The position numbers and the translations under genes were made by a program. DNA of 55,340 nucleotides from Atopobiaceae bacterium (GTDB lineage: Bacteria; Actinomycetota; Coriobacteriia; Coriobacteriales; Atopobiaceae): positions 1 to 55,340 of the forward strand of contig CADFJN010000017.1 in the NCBI GenBank assembly GCA_902834555.1, read 5' to 3'. The notes under the pieces were generated by a model. That model was not told where the DNA came from and did no database searches. It was given only the letters and a program-made list of their open reading frames with translations. Of this stretch, positions 7,974 to 16,028 are shown one piece after another (the first letter of the stretch is position 1; the number at the start of each line of letters is the position of its first letter).

Positions 7974-9783
7974 GAACGTGCGTGACGAGAAGGACCAGCT
8001 CGACGAGGAGCGCCCGCACGACGCCATGGGGACGGCGCGTCGACTGTGGCAGGCCGCCGGCAGGCAGCGATGGCGCCTTGTGGTCGCCGCCGTGAGCGCC
8101 ATCGTGTACGTGGCCGCGAGCCTGAGCGCCGCTGCCTACAGCGCGCACGTGGTCGACGTGCTGTGGGGGCACATCCAGCAAAGCCTCGCCGTAGGCGAGG
8201 CCTACGTGGTAGGCCTGGAAAACGGCGGCCGCGAGGTCCTCATCTACCTGGGCATCTGGACCTGCGCCTGGGCGTTTTACAGCGTACAGTCCCTCGTGAT
8301 GTCGAGCTTTGCCGAGCGTCTCAACCTTGCCCTGCGCAAGGAGATCTCGGCAAAGCTGGGGCGGCTCCCGCTCTCGTACTTCGACGCGCACCAGCCCGGA
8401 GACACAATAAGCCGCGCTACCAACGACCTCGACAAGGTCTCCGAGGTCCTGCAGCGAGGCCTTCTGCAGCTCATCATCGCCTTCACCACGCTCGTGGGCG
8501 CGATTGTCCTTATGCTTGTCTCCAACCTCGTGCTGGCGCTCGTGTTCTGCGGGTTTGCCGCCCTGTCGGTAATCGTTACCAAGTTCGCTGCAAGTCGTAC
8601 ACTCGACGCTGCCGCCGCGCGTCAGGAAGCGCTGGGGCACCTCACCGAGAGCGTCGAGGAGGCGTATTCCGGCCGGACTGTTATCAAGGCCTTTGGCGTC
8701 GAGGACGCAAGCCTCGAGGCAGTGGAGTCGCGCGCCGAGAAGGTCGCTGCCACAAGCGCCCGGGCAGACTTCCTCACCAACGCAATCTCGCCCGTGATTC
8801 GCTTTCTCATGCGCCTCTCGCAGGTTGCCATAGGCCTAGCCGCAGGTGCGCTCGTGGCGGGCGGGCAGATGTCTGTCGGCGCGTTCCAGGCCTTCTTCCA
8901 GTACGTGACCCAGGCTTCGGAGCCGCTCACGCAGCTCTCGCTCACGGTGAACATGCTCCAGGGCGCCCTTGCGGCTGCCGAGCGCGTATTTGCGCTGCTC
9001 GACGCGCCGGAGGTCTCTCCGGACCCGGAAGTGCCGGCAAATTTGCCACAGCCCGTGCGGGGTCGCGTTGCCTTCGAACATGTGCGCTTTGGCTACTCGC
9101 CTGAGGCGTTGCTCATGCGCGACGTCTCCCTTGTGGCGGAGCCTGGCGAGAAGGTCGCCATCGTGGGCGCCACTGGCGCCGGCAAGACCACCCTCATCAA
9201 CCTGCTCATGCGCTTCTACGAGGTTGACGGCGGTCGCATAACGCTTGACGGCGTCGACACCAGGCAGCTGCGCCGGCGTGACCTGCGCCGGGAGTTTGGC
9301 ATGGTGCTCCAGGATGCGTGGCTCTTTGAGGGAACCATCGCTGAGAACATCGCCTACGGCAGGCCGGGTGCTACCCGGGAGGAGGTCGAGGCGGCGGCGC
9401 GCGCCGCGCACGTGGACTTCTTCGTGCGCACGCTCCCGCACGGCTACGACACGCTGCTCACCGATGGCGGCGAGAACGTGAGCCAGGGCCAGCGCCAGCT
9501 CCTGACCATCGCGCGCGCCATGCTCACCGACCCCGCCATGCTCATACTCGACGAAGCTACTTCAAGCGTGGACACCCGCACCGAGCAGGCCATCGTTCGC
9601 GCAATGGAGGCCATCATGGAGAATCGCACGAGCTTCGTGATCGCGCACCGCCTCTCCACCATTGTGGACGCTGACCTCATACTGGTGATGGACCACGGTA
9701 ACATCATCGAGCAGGGCACGCACGAGTCGCTGCTGGCCAAGGGCGGAGCGTACGCTACGCTCTATCGCAGCCAGTTCGCCTAG
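7960..9783 (+). CDS. ABC exporter subunit with the catalytic ATP site
   Basis: The 607-residue partner half-transporter has a charged N-terminal tail (about 1-25), six membrane helices and a nucleotide-binding domain with Walker A GATGAGKTT (about 403), signature SQGQRQLL (about 508), canonical LILDEATSSVD (about 530) and IAHRLST (about 560). Its Walker motifs are intact while its signature is the variant SQGQ, so the competent site would pair its Walker A/B with the SGGQ of the first subunit. The ATG at 7960 (GGGGAGG upstream) overlaps the first subunit by 14 bases. Its stop overlaps the convergent deacetylase stop. Confidence 0.93.
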   Translation: MKDDKNVRDEKDQLDEERPHDAMGTARRLWQAAGRQRWRLVVAAVSAIVYVAASLSAAAYSAHVVDVLWGHIQQSLAVGEAYVVGLENGGREVLIYLGIWTCAWAFYSVQSLVMSSFAERLNLALRKEISAKLGRLPLSYFDAHQPGDTISRATNDLDKVSEVLQRGLLQLIIAFTTLVGAIVLMLVSNLVLALVFCGFAALSVIVTKFAASRTLDAAAARQEALGHLTESVEEAYSGRTVIKAFGVEDASLEAVESRAEKVAATSARADFLTNAISPVIRFLMRLSQVAIGLAAGALVAGGQMSVGAFQAFFQYVTQASEPLTQLSLTVNMLQGALAAAERVFALLDAPEVSPDPEVPANLPQPVRGRVAFEHVRFGYSPEALLMRDVSLVAEPGEKVAIVGATGAGKTTLINLLMRFYEVDGGRITLDGVDTRQLRRRDLRREFGMVLQDAWLFEGTIAENIAYGRPGATREEVEAAARAAHVDFFVRTLPHGYDTLLTDGGENVSQGQRQLLTIARAMLTDPAMLILDEATSSVDTRTEQAIVRAMEAIMENRTSFVIAHRLSTIVDADLILVMDHGNIIEQGTHESLLAKGGAYATLYRSQFA

Positions 9784-11138
9784 CCTATCTCGTCCGGCCA
9801 GACAGCGTTTGAGGGCATGGTCGAATCGCAGCTCGCCACGTAGTCCGGGAAGGAGTCGTCACTGGCGAGAAGCTCGCTTATGGTCACGAAAGTGTAGCCC
9901 TGCGACTGGAGCGCGTCGATGATCTTTGGCAGCGCCTCGACGTCCTGGTCGCGGGGGCCGCCGCCATCGTGCATCAGGATGATGCTTCCGGAGTGCACGT
10001 TGTCGCATGCGGCAGAGACAATCTTGTCCACACCGGGCTGCTTCCAGTCCTCGGTGTCGATGTCCCAGCGTACGGCTACCGTGGCTACGCCCTGTGTGGC
10101 AAGCCATGTGCGCTGCGTGAAACTCCCGTAGGGCGGGCGGAACGTGGTGGTCTTCTCGCCCGTGGCGTTTTCTATGGACGAGAAGGACGAGGTCAACTGG
10201 TCGACCACTGTCTGTGGCTCCGCGTACCTAAGATCGGGATGGTCGTAGGAGTGGCTGCAAATCTGGCAGCCGGCATCCACGATGGCCTTGGCCTTGTCTG
10301 GATGGGCGTCAACCTCCTTGCCCAGGCAGAAGAAGGTCGCCTTGACCCCCTTGTCCTGCAGGATTTTCAGGTATTGCGGCGTGTACCCACTTGGCCCGTC
10401 ATCAAACGTGAGCGCCACAAGCTTCTGGTTGTCCGGTGGCTGAACGTCCTTCACGGTGACCACGCAGTCCTGGCCCTGCTCGTAGACCGTTCCGTCGACC
10501 TGCTCGCCAGAATCCTGGCCCGTGATCACATCCTTCACTGTGGTGGAACCCCACTGCGAGATGTAGTTGATTGCGCCCACGTTGCCGTTCATGAGGAGCT
10601 TGGGCGGCTGGTTTACAGTCTCGATGGTGTGGGGCTCCGTGCGGTCTTGGCCGTCGCTCAGGGCAATGCGCTCTCCGCCGGCAACCTCATAGCTGTGCGC
10701 ATCGTCGTAGTCCGTGTCCTTGCCGTTGATAGAAGCGGAGTACGGGTAGCCTTCGCCCTCCGCAATGATGCTTCCGGAGACGCTCACGTAGTTGCCTGGC
10801 GCTGTCTGGATGCCCGCGTCGCTTTTCAGCTGGTCGATGGTGGTGCCCACGGTCACGCTCTGGAGCGTGCCGTTTACCGTCACCTGCACCGGACGGAGCC
10901 GCGTCCACCAGAAATACCCGCCGCCGAGAAGTGCCGCAAGTACAAGGAGCGGAACGAGTGTTCGCACCGCAAAGCGCCTGCCACGGCCATCATCCTTGCC
11001 TTGCTCGGTGCCTGCGGGCATCGCGTTAGCGTTGCCCGTGGGGATGAACCCCGCACCCTTGCCCACAAGCCCAATGTTGTTGTCCTCGAGCTTCTTCGTA
11101 TGCTCGAAGGGGTACTTCTCGTCATCGTCGCTAGACAT
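9780..11138 (-). CDS. membrane-anchored polysaccharide deacetylase (NodB domain)
   Basis: A 452-codon gene. A hydrophilic cytoplasmic N-terminus (about 60 residues) leads to one membrane helix (LVPLLVLAALLGGGYFWW), then a roughly 165-residue extracellular segment of Val/Thr-rich repeats, then the NodB catalytic domain: TFDDGP near 244 (catalytic Asp and metal Asp), HSYDH near 296 (metal His pair), RPPYG, DTEDW and MHDGGG. It probably deacetylates peptidoglycan or another surface glycan. The ATG at 11138 follows GGAGG; an upstream in-frame ATG lacks one. The gene overlaps the convergent ABC gene stop by four bases. Confidence 0.9.
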   Translation of the reverse strand: MSSDDDEKYPFEHTKKLEDNNIGLVGKGAGFIPTGNANAMPAGTEQGKDDGRGRRFAVRTLVPLLVLAALLGGGYFWWTRLRPVQVTVNGTLQSVTVGTTIDQLKSDAGIQTAPGNYVSVSGSIIAEGEGYPYSASINGKDTDYDDAHSYEVAGGERIALSDGQDRTEPHTIETVNQPPKLLMNGNVGAINYISQWGSTTVKDVITGQDSGEQVDGTVYEQGQDCVVTVKDVQPPDNQKLVALTFDDGPSGYTPQYLKILQDKGVKATFFCLGKEVDAHPDKAKAIVDAGCQICSHSYDHPDLRYAEPQTVVDQLTSSFSSIENATGEKTTTFRPPYGSFTQRTWLATQGVATVAVRWDIDTEDWKQPGVDKIVSAACDNVHSGSIILMHDGGGPRDQDVEALPKIIDALQSQGYTFVTISELLASDDSFPDYVASCDSTMPSNAVWPDEIG

Positions 11139-11413
11139 GCTGCCTCCGGAACCTGTATCCGCCTCGTGGTGTTGTTTTTTCTGCTTCGTTGTGTCGAGGG
11201 GCTGTGCCCTGTTGGCTGCGTGTAAGCAACCATAGCTCACTTTGTTACGGAGCATTCCCTCCTTTGGTGGTCTTTCATGTCTCTAAAACATCGACAATTG
11301 TTGGACATAGGGTTGATGTTTGTTAGTGTATGACGGCAATGGGGCGTTTCTAACGGAGGCGGTTCGTCCTTACTTCTCGCGTTATTCGTCCCAGGAAGTC
11401 TAGAACAGGAAAA
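11139..11413. other. non-coding gap upstream of the deacetylase
   Basis: No convincing gene. It holds an imperfect palindromic patch AACATC (11287-11292) ... GATGTT (11313-11318) enclosing CAATTG, in an unusually A+T-rich stretch (about 11240-11345) that probably contains the promoter for the minus-strand deacetylase. I could not assign firm -35/-10 boxes. Confidence 0.4.
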
Positions 11414-11438
11414 GGCCCTCCCGACAGTCGGCAGGGCC
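11414..11438 (-). terminator. intrinsic terminator of the zinc-ribbon gene
   Basis: GGCCCT..CCGAC pairs with GTCGG..AGGGCC (one internal mismatch). On the minus strand the hairpin is followed by TTTTCC, and it lies 28 bases after the FmdB-type gene stop. Confidence 0.8.
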
Positions 11439-11465
11439 TCCAAACGTGCAGCTATGGAGTGGGGA

Positions 11466-11648
11466 CTACTTGCCCTTTTGATCGGTGTTGTAGAAGCCGG
11501 AGCCCTTGAACACGATGCCCGAGGTCTCGAACACTCGCTCGGCCTCGTGGCCGCACTTGGGGCAGTTCACCTTGGGATGGGCGCTCATGGGATGCTCTAC
11601 CTCGAAGGTGGAACCGCATGAGGGGCACTTGTAGTCATAACGAGCCAT
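11466..11648 (-). CDS. FmdB-family zinc-ribbon protein
   Basis: A 60-residue protein beginning MARYDYKCPSCGSTFEVEH, with a second knuckle CPKCG, matching the putative regulatory FmdB/CxxC-CxxC family, followed by a short Gly/Lys tail. The two CxxC pairs should bind one zinc. GGAGGAAGAAC precedes the ATG. It is a single-gene unit with its own terminator; the role of the family is not established, and some members are linked to amide or formamide metabolism by name only. Confidence 0.88.
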   Translation of the reverse strand: MARYDYKCPSCGSTFEVEHPMSAHPKVNCPKCGHEAERVFETSGIVFKGSGFYNTDQKGK

Positions 11649-11833
11649 GTTCTTCTTCCTCCGGAAGCTTGGTGCAGATGCTGTAAGGTGGCCGGCGCGA
11701 GCGTGACTGCGCGCGAGCCATGGGATACTTTACCCAACCGGAGGGATTGCTGCCAGCTTGCGGGCGGCAAGCCTGGGGACAACACTGAATCTGCTCGCCA
11801 TGGCATGGCCTGTAACGCAGGGGAGAGGAAACG

Positions 11834-13198
11834 ATGGCTTTCAAGGGTGCGATCTTCGACTGTGACGGGACGCTCGTCGACTCCATGCGCATGTGGAGCC
11901 ATGTGATGATCGAGCTGGCACACGCCCACGGCTGCGGGGGCGTTGACCAGACGTTCTTCGATCGAATCGAGAGCGTGACCCTGCGAGACGGGTGTCAGAT
12001 CATGCATGACGAGCTTGGCATCGAGACCCCCGTCAGCGATCTCTACGAGGAGGTCTGCGCCATCGTTCGCCACCACTACGCGACTGACATCCCGATCATG
12101 CCTGGCGCGCGCGAGTTCCTCGAGGAGCTGTCGGAGGCGGGCATCCCCATGGTCATTGCGACCTCCACGCCGCTGCGCGAGGTGCGTGTGGCGCTCGAGG
12201 CGCACGACCTCTCGCACTTCTTCAAGGACATCGTGACAACCGAGCAGGTGGGCGGTCGCGACAAGGTGTTCCCCGACGTCTACCTCGAGGCGGCCCGTCG
12301 CCTTGGCACGCCGGTGGGTGAGACCTGGGTCTTCGAGGACGCCCCCTTTGGCGTGCGCACCTCCAAGCGCGCGGGGCTCAACGTGGTTGGCCTCATGAAC
12401 GACCATGACGGTCGGGACGAGAGGGACGTGCAGCCCTGGTGCGACATATACGTGCATGGCTTCGCGGAGCTCTCGCTGTCGCTTATCGAGGACTATGCGG
12501 CGGTACCGGCGGCGCAGGACGCGCCGTCTGATGCGGAGCCCCTACGCGTGCTTGTGGTTGATGGGTCGCCGGCGCCCAGCTCGCCGGCGCTTGTCGCGCG
12601 GCTAGCCGACAGGGCGGACTACGTCGTTGCAGCCGACAGGGGCGTCGAGACGTGCCGTACTGCCGGCGTGGTGCCAGACGCATACTGCGGCGACCACGAT
12701 TCCGTCTGTGCGATGGATGGCGCCTGGGCAAACAGCGAGGCGGGCCGCTCGATTGCGTTTCCGTCCGAAAAGTACGCTACGGACCTCTCGCTTGCCATCG
12801 ACTGTGCGCGCCACGAGGCCGCGCGGCAGCAGCGACCGCTGCGGCTTACGGTGACCTGCGCGTCTGGTGGCCGGCCGGACCATGCTCTTGGCGTGGTGGG
12901 GCTTCTCGTCGGAGCTGCCAACGCGTGTCCCGCACTGGTCGAGGACTCGTTCGAGATGCGCGTTGTGTCGGCGGCGGGCTCGCGCGAGTGGCGACTGGGC
13001 GCTGGCGCACGCGGGCGCACCTTCTCGGCCGTGGCCGTGGCACCGGGAACGGTGGTGAGCGAGTCTGGCATGAAGTGGTGTCTTGACGAGAAGCCCCTTG
13101 GCCTTCTCAACGACTTGGGCATCTCGAACGTGGTGGAGAGCGAGGACGCCGTTGTGTCCGTGAGCTCCGGTGCGGTTGCGGCGTTCCTGCTGCGGTAG
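11834..13198 (+). CDS. HAD phosphatase fused to thiamine pyrophosphokinase
   Basis: A 454-residue two-domain protein. Residues 1 to about 215 are a HAD-superfamily phosphatase of the beta-phosphoglucomutase-like type: DCDGTLVDS (nucleophile and acid Asp), then STPLREV, and EDAPFGV for motif IV. Residues about 235-454 are a thiamine pyrophosphokinase: AADRG, GDHDS, KYATD, SGGRPDH and SESGMKW all in family order, so the kinase looks catalytically complete. The pairing suggests coupled thiamine salvage (removal of phosphate, then pyrophosphorylation to TPP), but the phosphatase substrate is unknown. GGGGAGAGG precedes the ATG; it is flanked by unrelated minus-strand genes. Confidence 0.88.
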   Translation: MAFKGAIFDCDGTLVDSMRMWSHVMIELAHAHGCGGVDQTFFDRIESVTLRDGCQIMHDELGIETPVSDLYEEVCAIVRHHYATDIPIMPGAREFLEELSEAGIPMVIATSTPLREVRVALEAHDLSHFFKDIVTTEQVGGRDKVFPDVYLEAARRLGTPVGETWVFEDAPFGVRTSKRAGLNVVGLMNDHDGRDERDVQPWCDIYVHGFAELSLSLIEDYAAVPAAQDAPSDAEPLRVLVVDGSPAPSSPALVARLADRADYVVAADRGVETCRTAGVVPDAYCGDHDSVCAMDGAWANSEAGRSIAFPSEKYATDLSLAIDCARHEAARQQRPLRLTVTCASGGRPDHALGVVGLLVGAANACPALVEDSFEMRVVSAAGSREWRLGAGARGRTFSAVAVAPGTVVSESGMKWCLDEKPLGLLNDLGISNVVESEDAVVSVSSGAVAAFLLR

Positions 13199-13312
13199 GG
13201 CGCTATCTTGGCTGTGGCGTTGCGGCGCCATTCGAATGCCGCGCCTTCTCGCCGGTTAGACCGCCTTAACCGTTCGGAATCCGCGCCAAGCCCCGCACCG
13301 TCCCGTGCCGTC

Positions 13313-13348
13313 ACAAAAAAGAGGGCCGCACCAAGTGGCGCGGCCCTC
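13313..13348 (-). terminator. intrinsic terminator of rpmB
   Basis: A perfect 9-bp stem GAGGGCCGC/GCGGCCCTC; on the minus strand it is followed by TTTTTTG, 22 bases after the rpmB stop. It can also slow readthrough from the convergent HAD-TPK gene. Confidence 0.88.
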
Positions 13349-13370
13349 CCTGCATACAATGTCCTAAAGC

Positions 13371-13559
13371 TTAGCCGCGGACGAGGTTGCCCTTCTTGAG
13401 GCACCTGGTGCAGACGTTGAGCTTCTTGCGCTGGCCGTCGACAACGACGGAGACGCGCTGAATGTTGGGCTTAAACGTGCGAGCAACCGTGCGGTGGGAG
13501 TGGCTGATGGAACGACCGGCAACGGCGTGCTTGCCGCAGATATCACAAACCTTCGACAT
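13371..13559 (-). CDS. rpmB: 50S ribosomal protein L28
   Basis: A 62-residue protein beginning MSKVCDICGKHAVAG, with the family core SHSHRTVARTFKPNIQ and a C-terminal CTRCLKKG. The two CxxC pairs mark the zinc-containing form of L28. The ATG at 13559 follows GGAGG; an in-frame start five codons earlier lies in the ribosome site. It has its own promoter (13615-13642) and terminator. Confidence 0.96.
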   Translation of the reverse strand: MSKVCDICGKHAVAGRSISHSHRTVARTFKPNIQRVSVVVDGQRKKLNVCTRCLKKGNLVRG

Positions 13560-13614
13560 GACCTTGACCTCCAAAGTGCGGCGCTCGCGCGCCCGTTAAT
13601 CAACAAGCCTTGCA

Positions 13615-13642
13615 AATATACCACTTGGGCGGCTTCTCGCAA
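13615..13642 (-). promoter_or_regulatory. promoter of rpmB
   Basis: On the minus strand TTGCGA (13642-13637) and TATATT (13620-13615) are 16 bases apart, about 56 bases upstream of the rpmB ATG. Confidence 0.65.
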
Positions 13643-13829
13643 GCGATACACACAACTTCTTGGTATTGGCTCCTGCCGGGGCCCGCCAGACCCGCCGGGG
13701 CGTGCCGGGCACATACCGGGGTTCCTCCCAACACTCTAGCCGGCGATCCGGCCTTGCCGCTCGATGATGGGGTGTCGCCCACAGAACATACTTGTACACC
13801 AGTCCACCGTCCAGACCAAACTCAAACAG
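13643..13829. other. non-coding gap between rpmB and asp23
   Basis: Codon usage in all frames is unlike the neighbours and no frame resembles a known family. The stretch is C/G-rich with several short inverted repeats and ends at a plus-strand terminator-like hairpin (13830-13858), so an unannotated short plus-strand RNA is possible. Confidence 0.35.
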
Positions 13830-13858
13830 GGGAGGGCCACTTCGTTGGTCCTCCCTTT
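13830..13858 (+). terminator. terminator-like hairpin without an obvious upstream gene
   Basis: GGGAGGGCCA pairs with TGGTCCTCCC (one G-U) around a 6-base loop and is followed by TTTCT. There is no plus-strand gene for more than 600 bases upstream other than HAD-TPK, which has its own end hairpin. Confidence 0.55.
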
Positions 13859-13901
13859 CTGTTGTCATGGGGTGGGGTCGCGTGCGTGCGCTGCCCTGCG
13901 C

Positions 13902-13951
13902 TATAATCGATAGGACTTATGTCAGTAACAATGCCTCCGTCCTGCGGAGGC
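13902..13951 (+). promoter_or_regulatory. promoter and leader hairpin of the asp23 operon
   Basis: A consensus TATAAT box (13902-13907) lacks a clear -35. Downstream, GCCTCCG (13933-13939) and CGGAGGC (13945-13951) form a perfect 7-bp hairpin ending just before the ribosome site GAGAGGAG. The hairpin carries CCTCC, which could alternatively pair with that ribosome site. Confidence 0.6.
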
Positions 13952-13967
13952 TTTGAGAGGAGACCCC

Positions 13968-14318
13968 ATGGCCGGTGTCGTTCCGGGAACGCTCAAGGTG
14001 TCTAACGACTGCATCGCAGACCTGGCTGGCTACGCCGCGCTTGAGTGCTATGGCGTCGTAGGCATGGCGGCCATCGACGAGCAGGCTGGTGTTGCGCAGC
14101 TCCTGCCAACCAACCGCCTGCGCCGCGGCATCGACGTCGACGTCACCGCAGACGGGCACCTCTCGGTCGACCTCCACGTCATTGTCGAGCAGGGTGTCAA
14201 CATGGCGTCCGTCGTGAACAACCTCACCAGCTCGGTCAAGTTCATCCTGAAGCAGATCGCCGAGCTCGATGACGTCAAGGTCACTGTCCACATCGAGGGC
14301 CTCCGCTCCAATCGCTAG
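13968..14318 (+). CDS. Asp23/Gls24-family envelope stress protein
   Basis: A 116-residue DUF322/Asp23 protein: GTLKVSNDCIADLAGYAALECYGVVGMA, then DVTADGHLSVDLHVIVEQGVN and a C-terminal helix. It is soluble and without signal peptide; relatives are membrane-associated stress proteins or partners of fatty acid kinase. The ATG follows GAGGAG. It sits 33 bases before the fakA-type gene, the same pairing as yloU-yloV in Firmicutes, which supports a role with FakA in lipid precursor supply. Confidence 0.9.
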   Translation: MAGVVPGTLKVSNDCIADLAGYAALECYGVVGMAAIDEQAGVAQLLPTNRLRRGIDVDVTADGHLSVDLHVIVEQGVNMASVVNNLTSSVKFILKQIAELDDVKVTVHIEGLRSNR

Positions 14319-14351
14319 GCCGCCGCAGAGAAAGAACAGAGGTCCAATAAG

Positions 14352-16022
14352 ATGATCGCGTCAGTCATCCGCACGTGCTTCCCCGTGGCGGCGAACGTCG
14401 TTGCCGAGCGAGCCGAGGAGATCAACAAGCTCAACGTCTTCCCTGTCCCTGATGGAGACACCGGCACCAACATGTCGCTCACCCTGGGGACCGTCGTCAA
14501 GGAGGTGGAGGCGCTCCCGCAGGACGCCACCATCGAGGACATTGCCAAGGCGATCACCCATGGCTCGCTCATGGGCGCACGCGGCAATTCCGGTGTCATT
14601 ACCTCCCAGATTCTGCGCGGCCTCGCCGAGGGGCTCTGCGACGCCAAGGATCAGGACAACCCCACGGCCGCCGACATCGCGCACGCGTTCCGCCGCTCGG
14701 TGAAGGTTGCCTTCAAGGCTGTGCGCAAGCCCGTCGAGGGAACCATCCTCACCGTCCTGCGTGACATGTCCACCCGCGCCGACCAGCTCGAGAAGGCTCA
14801 CATCACGGCAACCGAGATGCTCGATGCGCTGGTCATCGAGGCCTACGAGTCCGTTGCCCGCACGCCCGAGCTCCTGCCCGTCCTCAAGGAGAATGGCGTT
14901 GTCGACTCCGGCGCCTTTGGCTTCGCCACCTTCTTCGAGGCCTTCGTGAACGCGGTCGAGGGCAAGGCCGGCGAGGTCTCTGACTTCAAGACCACCGTAG
15001 ACTCTTCGGATGCCAAGGCTGCCGTCTCCTCCAAGGTGGCCATCGAGCTCAACGACGACTGGGAGGGCTCGCAGTACCGCTACTGCAACGAGTTCCTCTT
15101 CCATGCCAACGACGAGTCCTTCGACCGCGACGCCGCGCTTGCGTTTCTCGCCACGATGGGTGATTGCGAGCTGCTCGTGGGCGAGTACCCAGACTTCAAG
15201 GTGCACGTGCACTCCAATACGCCCGACAAGGTCCTTGCCTACATGCTCGAGCGTGGCCAGATTTTCGAGGTCTTCATTCACAACATGGACCTCGAGGCCC
15301 ACGAGCGCACAGCAAAGATTGCGGCCGACAAGGCTGCCGAGGAAAAGGCCCCCAAGAAGCCCCTGGGCTTTGTCGCGGTTGCCGCGGGTTCTGGCGAGGC
15401 GTCGATTCTCACCTCGCTCGGCGTCGACGTGGTTGTCTCCGGCGGGCAGACCATGAACCCCTCCACGGCAGACATCCTCGCTGCGGTCGAGAAGACCAAC
15501 GCGGAGAACGTGATCGTACTTCCCGACAACGGCAACATTCGCATGGCCGCCGAGGCCGCTGCCTCCGCCTGCGAGGACGCCCACGTTGCCGTGGTTCCCA
15601 CCAAGACCGTCCCGCAGGCCTTCTCGGCAATGTTCGTGGCAGACCCCGAGGGTACCCTCGAGGACAACGTCGAGGCCATGACCGATGCCGTCTCCGGGGT
15701 GCGTGGTGGAGAGGTCACGCGCGCCGTGCGCGACTCCCAGGCCGCAGACGGCTCGCCCATCCACGCCGGTGACGTCATGGGCATCGAGGACGGTGCCATC
15801 ACCGTGGTGGGTTCCTCGGTGAAGGACGTCACCGTCGAGCTCATCCGCCGCATGCAGGAGGCCGAGGAGGGCGACACCCTCACCATCCTTGCCGGCGCAG
15901 ACCTCGACGATGCCTCCTTCCAGGAGATTCTCGACGCCGTCTCGGCAGCCGAGCCCTCTCTCGAGATCGACTCTCACCGTGGTGAGCAGCCCCTCTATCC
16001 CATCGTCTTCTCCATCGAGTAG
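14352..16022 (+). CDS. fakA: DAK2/DhaL-domain kinase, fatty acid kinase FakA type
   Basis: A 556-residue YloV/FakA-like protein. The N-terminal DhaL ATP-binding domain has NKLNVFPVPDGDTGTNM near residues 22-38 (metal-binding Asp residues) and a GARGNSGVI loop; the middle and C-terminal parts match the remaining YloV architecture. FakA phosphorylates fatty acids presented by a FakB protein, giving acyl phosphate for PlsX/PlsY; plsX and acpP lie 5 kb downstream. No fakB gene is in the window. The coupled Asp23 gene precedes it and recG follows after 6 bases. Confidence 0.9.
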   Translation: MIASVIRTCFPVAANVVAERAEEINKLNVFPVPDGDTGTNMSLTLGTVVKEVEALPQDATIEDIAKAITHGSLMGARGNSGVITSQILRGLAEGLCDAKDQDNPTAADIAHAFRRSVKVAFKAVRKPVEGTILTVLRDMSTRADQLEKAHITATEMLDALVIEAYESVARTPELLPVLKENGVVDSGAFGFATFFEAFVNAVEGKAGEVSDFKTTVDSSDAKAAVSSKVAIELNDDWEGSQYRYCNEFLFHANDESFDRDAALAFLATMGDCELLVGEYPDFKVHVHSNTPDKVLAYMLERGQIFEVFIHNMDLEAHERTAKIAADKAAEEKAPKKPLGFVAVAAGSGEASILTSLGVDVVVSGGQTMNPSTADILAAVEKTNAENVIVLPDNGNIRMAAEAAASACEDAHVAVVPTKTVPQAFSAMFVADPEGTLEDNVEAMTDAVSGVRGGEVTRAVRDSQAADGSPIHAGDVMGIEDGAITVVGSSVKDVTVELIRRMQEAEEGDTLTILAGADLDDASFQEILDAVSAAEPSLEIDSHRGEQPLYPIVFSIE

Positions 16023-16028
16023 CTGCCC

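Noticed and set aside
13600..13782. Cysteine-rich small minus-strand frame ending CIACEKPPKWYICKAC
   Set aside because: Its last bases coincide with a good rpmB promoter (TTGCGA-16-TATATT), and no convincing ribosome site precedes it; the two CxxC pairs are tempting but unsupported.
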